This document shows positions 58,201 through 64,000 of a DNA stretch of 64,000 nucleotides, piece after piece. Position 1 is the first letter of the stretch; each line of letters starts with the position of its first letter. The DNA is taken from assembly GCA_032718565.1 (NCBI GenBank), contig JAVGVS010000021.1:688301-752300 (forward strand), in the 5' to 3' direction. The notes under the pieces are model-generated. The model was not told the DNA's origin, did no database searches, and worked only from the letters and a program-made list of their open reading frames with translations. This stretch comes from Distichodus sexfasciatus (Eukaryota > Chordata > Actinopteri > Characiformes > Distichodontidae). Both the position numbers and the translations under genes were made by a program.

Positions 58201-58580
58201 AACCCTGTCTTACACTCTTTCCTTTGTCTCTTCTGCCCCTTAATTAGTTATTTTCAAGAGTTTTATTCTGCTTTAATTGCATACAACATACACTCATTGA
58301 CATACGTCACATTGTGACTAGAGTCCTCTTGATTAAAGTGAAACTGTCTTAAGTACCGATTACTTTACCAAACGGAGTATCGCGATCAGAAGTATCGATA
58401 ATCGATCTGACCGTTCCTTAATATTAATCTTTACTGGCTCCAGCTTGCACATAGCTCGTACACTGAGACGCTTTTTAAACTCCATTTCAAAAGGCTTACC
58501 TCTGTGGAACACTGTGCAAGTAATTCGGGGAATCGTCTCATCCTCTCCCTGCTGCGAGTCCACGCGTTCGTCCCTGACAT
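55251..58580 (-). CDS. ndufaf8: NDUFAF8, complex I assembly factor 8 (complete, 3 exons)
   Basis: This small mitochondrial twin-CX9C protein is known to bind and stabilise NDUFAF5 during complex I assembly. Exons on the minus strand: 58580-58500 (27 codons), 57756-57646 (37 codons), 55271-55251 (6 codons plus TAG). The protein is 70 residues; human is 74. Exon 1 reads MSGTNAWTRSRERMRRFPEL then LAQCSTE; exon 2 AAAYGKCVVTTTTGKQELKK then DLCVKEFEALKACFMSA; exon 3 AKRSVK. The twin motifs are C-STEAAAYGK-C and C-VKEFEALKA-C, each with exactly nine residues between cysteines. Both introns are phase 0. Intron 2 contains a hAT transposon. The gene is head-to-head with TEPSIN, as in human. It is too short and too split to be found as one open frame, but motif spacing and splice sites make the call secure. 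Confidence 0.94.
56644..56699 (+). repeat. Internal direct repeat of the hAT element, copy 1
   Basis: The 56-bp block starting CTACAGCTTTGAAATTTGGC recurs 459 bp downstream at 57103-57158 with three differences by eye. Both copies precede a looser shared stretch containing TTTTGCCTAATA, so the interior looks built from a ~460-bp repeated unit. Confidence 0.8.
57103..57158 (+). repeat. Internal direct repeat of the hAT element, copy 2
   Basis: Second copy of the 56-bp block, followed by the phrase CCAGTTGGTGGCGCTA, which resembles a CTCF core. Confidence 0.8.
57646..57756 (-). CDS. ndufaf8: NDUFAF8 exon 2
   Basis: It lies between TTTCTTCTGAAG| and GCT|GTGAGT and encodes 37 residues, including the second cysteine of pair one and both cysteines of pair two (DLCVKEFEALKACF). 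The AAG acceptor is slightly unusual but the phase and homology fit. Confidence 0.94.
58500..58580 (-). CDS. ndufaf8: NDUFAF8 exon 1
   Basis: It runs from ATG at 58580 to GAG|GTAAGC at 58500. It encodes 27 residues with the first cysteine of the first CX9C pair. A different, longer minus-strand frame across the same bases is a shadow. Confidence 0.93.
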
Positions 58581-59721
58581 GACTGTTTCTCCAAAACTTC
58601 AGTTTAAATGAATTTGCTTGAGTTTCTCCTCCACACGCAAAACGTTAGCTAGTGATTACAACATTTTAATACGTGACTACACTCCTTAGCTTTGTGCAAA
58701 AACTCCACTATGACAACATTCTGTGAATCATCCCGAAATGTATTATTTAAAAAACATCAGTAATACTAAGCCCCGCGATTAAAGTCATCACCTATCAGCG
58801 CCATGTTTTTGACCTGAGACTGATTTGGGCTAATACGGCCACCGTATGGCACGTTTATTACAGCCAGTTACTCCCTAAGTAGTGCATTACACATGGGTTG
58901 CAAATGACAGTGCACTATCGAGGGAGTGAGGAGACAGTTGATGCATCCGGTAAATTAATAATCTCAATGACCTTTAAATTTCTCATCACGCCCTATGTAG
59001 TGCTTTATGTATTTACACACGCTATGTAGTGCACTTTGTAATAAATGTCATTCATTAATTCATTTTAATGATATTTTATTTTTAATTAAATTTCAATACA
59101 ATTTGTTTGACAGCTTTCGGCATTTATTAAAAATTAATAATAATTTAAACATCCGCAAATATTGTATTTTTCATACCACAAATTATAATATTTCAAGAAA
59201 TAAATAATTGTGCATTCCTACAGTAATATGCATGTCATATATATCTATAAGATATGAAAGCCACTACACATTTTCATTTATTGCTATATTTTTGAAAATA
59301 CATAAACAACTGCCGCTTTTTATTAAACTTTTATTGTATTTTCATATCTTACATTTTTTATTCACAGTATATTTCTATTTCACATACAGCGCACCACATA
59401 TTGGTTTCATGCTGTATGCGAACACAGTTCTATCCTACAGTATGTACGTGCACTACATAGGGAATCGGTAGCCATTTTAGTTTCGTTTTGCCCCACAAAC
59501 CGGATTGTGATTGGTCCAGCTAGAGTTTGCCCCGCCCACAGAACGCTCTTCACTTCGCTTATTGGCTCTGCTTAATAAATATACAATTGGTTGCTTGTCG
59601 ATCCAATGAAAGCGTACGGTAGGAATGGCCTGGAGTTATTCGCCCTGACAGTGCGTGATCTTCCGCCCCACCGAGTCAGCGATGTTACACAGACACGCCA
59701 GTAAAGCCAGATCGTTTCCCA
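58581..59721. promoter_or_regulatory. Head-to-head NDUFAF8/TEPSIN promoter region
   Basis: This 1,141-bp gap separates the divergent start codons. Near TEPSIN it holds CCAAT boxes in both orientations (ATTGG at 59510, 59561 and 59586; CCAAT at 59603) and a GC box CCCCGCCC at 59530, with no convincing TATA box. That is the usual make-up of a TATA-less housekeeping promoter. Its middle is AT-rich and contains a degraded palindromic repeat, so two separate start regions are also possible. Confidence 0.6.
58866..59475. repeat. Degraded palindromic MITE-like repeat
   Basis: The motif CTATGTAGTGC and its complement GCACTACATAG recur at both ends (AAGTAGTGCATTAC near 58877, ATGTAGTGC near 58996 and 59023, GTGCACTACATAGGG near 59450), with AT-rich filler between. 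This resembles a common fish palindromic MITE family. No clean target duplication was found. Confidence 0.4.
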
Positions 59722-59760
59722 ATGGCTACTTTAATGGAGCGACTGGCTTTCCTGCAGAAA
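59722..59760 (+). CDS. tepsin: TEPSIN exon 1
   Basis: It encodes MATLMERLAFLQK, comparable to the human RDRLSFLHRLP start. Donor AAA|GTAAGT, phase 0. A second in-frame Met at codon 5 could also initiate, but the first aligns better in length. Confidence 0.9.
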
Positions 59761-62700
59761 GTAAGTTGTGATCGCGCGGAGCAGCTGACTAACACACCGC
59801 GAATGTTACCATGACCCGTTTATTTTCAGGGTATTTAGCCACGGCTAGCTCACAAGCTAACACTCAGGCTACTATGATTGAAACGCGAGATTTCTTCACA
59901 GTGTCGCGGCTCATTATTGCATTGTCGTATTTCGTATGTTGCAACTGTGACTGTGCTGTTTTGTCCGATCTTGTTCTCTCTCGCCTCCTGGTTTTAGGTG
60001 CCAACCCTAATGAAGGCAACAGCAGATGACGAAACGCCATGTCCAGGATACCTCTATGAAGAAATAAGCAGTATCCATTAAAAACTTTATTTGCAGTATG
60101 TATACTTGCAGCATGTAGTGAAATGTAAATCTGGTGCACTTCTGAGTCAAGTCATTTTGTATACAAATCAAGCAAATAGATTGTGAAAGTGAATGCTCTG
60201 AAAAAAAAAAACTATATATGAATTAATGTATGTTATATAGAGAAATATATATCCCTAAAATGTAACATTATCAAACAAAAACAAATCTGCAAATTCCCAA
60301 TTGTGCATTTTATATCTGTTATTTATAGGGTGGTGCTGGTGACGACCTAGGAGTAGCATACTCACCTATATACTGTGTTGTATGTTCACATGCAACTCTT
60401 AGCAAGACCCAAATTGTTCCAAAGAGAATGTATCCCTGAAATTAGGAAATGTAAAAACATCTACTTAATACTGTAAATGTGAATTGTCTATTGCTTCTTT
60501 TGTATGTAGGCACCTTTACAATTATTGCCAGATATGTGAACATCTAAGATTATTATTTGTTTATTTGTAATTATCTAGTCTGTTTCTACCTGTTGGAGCA
60601 ATTATACCAATTGACTTATGGTTTCAGTCTGTTGTGGGTTTGATATTAAAAGCAAAGATAGGATTTGGTTAATCTTTATTTTACAGATATTGAGAAAATG
60701 ACATTTTGCATGAAAGAAAGAGAAAGTGATTGTCATTGTGAACACAGCACAGCACACATTGCATCACAACAAGACCTCTTCATTAGACCCATCCATGAAG
60801 AAGCGTTGGCAGCTAGCATGGGCACTGTCTGGGGAGCTGTGCTTGGGGATGGTACCTTACTCATGAGTACCTCAGTGGTACCTTTATCAGTCTGGGATTT
60901 GAATCGGAGACCTTCCGATCACAAGGCGAACTGCCTCATTGTTACGCTACCAACTCCTGACATTCTTGTTCTTACCATTTAAAATCCACTGCAGATATGG
61001 CTATAATTTGTTCACCTGCTCGTTTGAACAGGGAGAATGAAAACCTGCCTGGATGATGATTTTCTGGTAGGTCAAACTTAACACGGGGTCACAAATAACA
61101 TCACTAGAAAAGCTCCTTAATTTACATAATATCTCAGAAATTTCCCATGAGTCAGTGGGCTGCTGTCAGTGTCTTCTTGAATACCTTCTGGATCGTTTGC
61201 AAGTGGAGTCTTGCCATGTGAAGCTTAAGGTGAGGCAAACTCTCATAACCATGTCACATGTTAACCATGCCAAGTGGATTTATAATGTGAGGCACCTCTG
61301 TATTCTGGATTGCGTATCTCTGATTAAGGTTTTGAAGATCCTTCTGCATCTGTGTGGCCATGGACCCCCTCACTTTCTCACAGAACTGAGAAGAAATGCA
61401 ACGTTCATCCAGGAAGTAACTGGTTAGAAATCTTAAATGTGCCTGCACCCTTTGAAAACATTTTTAAAAAGTCACAAAGAGATTATAGTTCTTAAGAGAA
61501 TATTCATCTTGTATTTATCTCCCAGTTTACAGTGGTCCACCAGATCCCATTCATGGCAATGCACCCTTTCAAAAAGTTAGAGTCTCAGCCCAGGTCAGTT
61601 GCTCTTTTTATATGTGAAATACAATTTATCAGATTTTTTTTGGTCATGTAAATAATTTTGTTTAAATATATCCTTTGCTTTCTGTAGGAACTGGCAAGCC
61701 TGCTCTTCAGTGACACAGTGTCTACACACTATGGTCTTTCTTCACACAAAGCAGAGACTCTAGCCACAGGTACATCAATAAAGTTGACATATTAGGTGGT
61801 TTATTACTAATTTCCTGCTGCGAATAAGTCACAAAATTAGAACCATGAGCAGCGTTCATCTGTGTTATGGCATTCTACTTTCTCTAGGAATGGGATCAGA
61901 TTCACTGAGATCAGGAATGCAAGGATTTGGAAATAGACCAGGGAGGAATTTAACCAGTAAGATCAAGTTGATCTTTTTTATGCAGTCTCATTTTAGGTTG
62001 TGAAACCACTTCAGCATTTACATTTTCTAATGCCTGACTTAAAACCGTATTTTCTTTACACAATTTTTCTTCTTTTGCTTTTCAAGGCAGGCCTTCTTTG
62101 TTGGATAAGATCCAGAAGGCTGCAGAGGTGGTTGCGAGTGCTGTTCTTCCTCCGGCAGAACAACCTGGCATTCGACTCCATGACAACAACTACCGGGCTG
62201 TGAGGGTACCATCAACTGCTGTGGAGGTGGCAGTTGCAGCCTGTGCATACAGCATCCCTGTCCACAGCCAGAAAGGTAAACCAGTGCCATATAATACTCT
62301 GCATAAGAAGTCTCAATCTCGACTTTTAATTTCCTGTCTCTGAATTGAAATACATTACTGTCACATTTAAATTTGACTGCTAGGCCTCATTGTACTTCTG
62401 TTGCTCTACAGATCATAGTGTCTTTTCACAGTTTTGTTTGAACATAATTGCATTTTACTTTTCCACAGCAGTTCTCCGGTGCCCGGGGCAGGCTGGAGGA
62501 GGTTGGGAGGAGAGCGGCAGTGGCCACAGCTCCTCTCACAACTCGTCTCTTGAGATTGAGCCCATGAGCCAGACTTCCATGAGGGGAAGCAGCAAGTCGG
62601 CAGAGACAGGCAGCCACTCAGGGGGTAGCCGAGAGAGTGAGGACCTGGCAGAGCGGTAAAGGCCCACATTACACCCTACCATTACCAAATGGAACCTTTT

Positions 62701-63782
62701 TTAAAAAAATTTTTTTTACCACTTTTGGATACTGTAAATACAGAGCTTCTTTTGAACAGTGAATTCATGAAAGGCAGAATTTCAAACATACTTGTCAGAT
62801 TAGATTAGATTAGACTGTCGATCTAGAAGAAATAATTAACTCGTGGCACAAAATCTGAATGCTTCATAGTATTATATGCAATCATAATCTTTTTGAATAT
62901 ATGTAGTCATAGACTCATCTGTATTAATATTAACCAAGCTTTGTAATTGGGAACATTCAGAATCGTGAATGGTCCTTGTTTTTAGAGGTGAGTAATATAG
63001 CTCTTTTTTTTAATTAGTGTGGAGGCCATGCAGTTTGGAGACTGTGCTCAGGAGATGGCTCTAATCAGTAGCCTGATGAATGGTTCGAAAATCTTCCTCT
63101 CCAGAGAAGAAAGCCAACACTTTATCAAAGAGTAAGCTTAAAAATTGTCTAGTTCAAAGATAACGATTGTGACTTTGTGCCCAGGTCCTTGTTAAAGAGG
63201 AATTCTGAACATTCTTTTTAAATTGTTATAGCAAAAACAGATGATTTTTGTTGAATTTGGTCATGAATTGACATTTTATTGTTCTCTATCGATGTGATGT
63301 TGCATGTTGAAGTGTGGTGGGCAATATAAAGAATTTTTGTTGGCAATTTTATTCTGAAGGCAACAGTCAAAAAATAAATATGAAAATTTGCTACTGTATA
63401 TGTACAGAGGTCCCTTTTTTGGCTCACAGTGTAGTTTTATTCAGCTTTCATCTAAATATACCTGTTTGTTCTCAGGTGTTCTACTTTAAACTGTGAGGTT
63501 GTGGTGGAACTTCTCACTCACAAACTGAAGGACTCTACGCAAACAGTCCAAATGGTACAGTTCCTCATATAAAGACCACTGTAAGGCAGATATTTTGATT
63601 TTATATACGATAGGCACTTTGTGACATTTCTGTTTCTCGTCCCTTAGAGGGCGCTATGTGGCCTGGCCTGTCTGATGTCCACAGATCTCCTCTCTCTGGA
63701 CCAGGTCTTCAGCGTCACCCACAAGCGCTTGGCCCAGTTGAGTGAGGGAGCAACAGGACCGGTAGCAAATAAGGCAACTAAG
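59722..63782 (+). CDS. tepsin: TEPSIN (ENTHD2), AP-4 accessory protein, 5' 12 exons (3' end beyond window)
   Basis: Tepsin is the accessory subunit of AP-4 coats at the trans-Golgi network. Exons: 59722-59760, 59998-60070, 61138-61229, 61329-61422, 61526-61593, 61688-61769, 61888-61956, 62087-62275, 62469-62655, 63018-63131, 63476-63554, 63648-63782, all in continuous phase (407 codons). The ENTH domain is in exons 1-6 (CPGYLYEEISKISHES, CLLEYLLDRL, VLKILLHLCGHG, YSGPPDPIHGN). A linker carries IQKAAEVVASAVLPP and CPGQAGGGWEESGSG. A second VHS/ENTH-like domain begins at EDLAERVEAM and runs through QEMALISSL, FLSREESQHFIKEC and GPVANKATK. The C-terminal peptide motifs that bind AP-4 epsilon and beta in mammals would lie in the missing part. 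Identity is firm. Confidence 0.95.
59998..60070 (+). CDS. tepsin: TEPSIN exon 2
   Basis: VPTLMKATADDETPCPGYLY then EEIS. The acceptor is TGGTTTTAG and the donor AGCA|GTATCC, phase 1. Confidence 0.94.
60778..60956 (-). mobile_element. tRNA-derived SINE in TEPSIN intron 2
   Basis: On the minus strand it shows a tRNA-like head with B box GATTCAAATCC (60905-60895) followed by the fish SINE phrase CACTGAGGTACTCATGAG. It is clearly related to the copy at 63813 in the opposite orientation. Confidence 0.75.
61138..61229 (+). CDS. tepsin: TEPSIN exon 3
   Basis: KISHESVGCCQCLLEYLLDR then LQVESCHVKLK, core ENTH helices. The acceptor is TATCTCAG and the donor AAG|GTGAGG. Confidence 0.95.
61329..61422 (+). 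CDS. tepsin: TEPSIN exon 4
   Basis: VLKILLHLCGHGPPHFLTEL then RRNATFIQEVT. The acceptor is TGATTAAG and the donor ACTG|GTTAGA. Confidence 0.95.
61526..61593 (+). CDS. tepsin: TEPSIN exon 5
   Basis: VYSGPPDPIHGNAPFQKVRV then SAQ; matches human FAGPPDPLHGNSLYQKVRAAAQ. The donor is CAG|GTCAGT. Confidence 0.95.
61688..61769 (+). CDS. tepsin: TEPSIN exon 6
   Basis: ELASLLFSDTVSTHYGLSSH then KAETLAT; the ELASLLFSDTV end of the ENTH domain is conserved. The acceptor is TTCTGTAG and the donor ACAG|GTACAT. Confidence 0.93.
61888..61956 (+). CDS. tepsin: TEPSIN exon 7
   Basis: GMGSDSLRSGMQGFGNRPGR then NLT; GMGS and LQGFG are recognisable in human. The donor is ACCA|GTAAGA. Confidence 0.92.
62087..62275 (+). 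CDS. tepsin: TEPSIN exon 8
   Basis: It opens SRPSLLDKIQKAAEVVASAV; the IQKAAEVVASAV helix is diagnostic. The acceptor is TTTTCAAG rather than the nearby AGGCAG, chosen by phase and homology. The donor is AAAG|GTAAAC. Confidence 0.9.
62469..62655 (+). CDS. tepsin: TEPSIN exon 9
   Basis: Ser-rich linker with CPGQAGGGWEESGSG and GSHSGGSRESEDLAER, both matching human. The acceptor is TTTCCACAG and the donor GAGCG|GTAAAG, phase 2. Confidence 0.94.
63018..63131 (+). CDS. tepsin: TEPSIN exon 10
   Basis: VEAMQFGDCAQEMALISSLM then NGSKIFLSREESQHFIKE, start of the second VHS/ENTH-like domain. The acceptor is TTAATTAG and the donor AAAGA|GTAAGC. Confidence 0.94.
63476..63554 (+). CDS. tepsin: TEPSIN exon 11
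   Basis: CSTLNCEVVVELLTHKLKDS then TQTVQM. The acceptor is GTTCTCAG and the donor ATG|GTACAG. Confidence 0.94.
63648..63782 (+). CDS. tepsin: TEPSIN exon 12
   Basis: Forty-five codons: RALCGLACLMSTDLLSLDQV then FSVTHKRLAQLSEGATG and PVANKATK; human ends the equivalent exon GPVTNKATK. The donor is AAG|GTACTG; the following exon is outside the window. Confidence 0.94.
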
Positions 63783-63812
63783 GTACTGTAAATGATACAG
63801 ATGGGGCAGTTT

Positions 63813-64000
63813 TTAGTCGTAATGGTTAGGGAGTATGGTCTGTGATCGAAAGGTCGCTGGTTCAAATCCCGAACTGATAAAGGTACCACTGAGGTACTCA
63901 TGAGCAAGGTACCGTCCCCAAGCACTGCTCCTCGGGTGCTGCCCCTGTTAGCTGCCCACTGCTCCTTCACGGATAGGCCAAATGTAGAGTTCACGTTTCG
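63813..64000 (+). mobile_element. tRNA-derived SINE in TEPSIN intron 12 (runs off the window)
   Basis: A-box-like TAATGGTTAGGGAGT, B box GGTTCAAATCC at 63859-63869, then CACTGAGGTACTCATGAGC and a tail ending in TTCACGTTTCG at the window edge. It belongs to the same family as 60778-60956. Confidence 0.75.

Noticed and set aside
58360..58563. 67-codon minus-strand frame overlapping NDUFAF8 exon 1
   Set aside because: Its start is out of frame with the true exon (MSGTNAW) and it runs into intron 1.
60665..60982. 105-codon open frame in TEPSIN intron 2
   Set aside because: It is mostly the translated reverse strand of a SINE; the same peptide appears from the SINE copy at 63813.
63813..63885. 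tRNA-like sequence with A and B boxes
   Set aside because: It continues into a SINE body and lacks a foldable acceptor stem, so it is a SINE head rather than a tRNA gene.

Overview
This looks like nuclear chromosomal DNA from a ray-finned fish, probably a teleost. It has spliced genes with GT-AG introns, long pure TA/GT/CT microsatellites, tRNA-derived SINEs and several hAT-type DNA transposons with 8-bp target duplications. Nothing in it is bacterial or viral. I cannot name the species. LAYOUT: (1) 1-27,100 is an AT-rich desert in which I can support no protein-coding exon. It holds microsatellites, some GC-richer patches that look like regulatory DNA, and one CpG-rich block at about 9,560-10,073 that resembles an orphan promoter or first exon. 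(2) 27,850-53,870 is a complete SLC38A10 gene on the plus strand: an AAAP-family, SNAT-type amino-acid transporter with a very long charged cytosolic tail. I placed 16 constitutive coding exons by splice-site phase and peptide recognition; their lengths add up to about 1,107 codons, close to the roughly 1,119-residue human protein. (3) 55,106-58,580 is a complete three-exon NDUFAF8 gene on the minus strand (70 residues, twin CX9C), with a 2,056-bp hAT element inside its second intron. (4) 59,722 to the window end is the first 12 exons (407 codons) of TEPSIN (ENTHD2), the AP-4 accessory protein, on the plus strand; its last exon or exons lie beyond the window. The order and orientations SLC38A10(+), NDUFAF8(-), TEPSIN(+) match the human 17q25.3 block as I recall it. 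The genes are neighbours with unrelated jobs (amino-acid transport, complex I assembly, AP-4 vesicle coats). Only NDUFAF8 and TEPSIN are likely to share regulation, through a 1.1-kb head-to-head promoter. MAIN OBSERVATIONS: SLC38A10 carries two consecutive homologous 125-nt exons (6a at 32,575-32,699 and 6b at 33,428-33,552) with identical phases. They must be used one at a time to keep frame, and they swap a conserved transporter segment (FACQS versus FCCHP just before QVLPTY). Also worth attention are a possible 21-nt in-frame microexon, a frame-disrupted second exon, a long ER/K-rich helix in the tail that I do not recall in the mammalian protein, and CpG-, CRE- and CTCF-like motifs carried by the hAT element.
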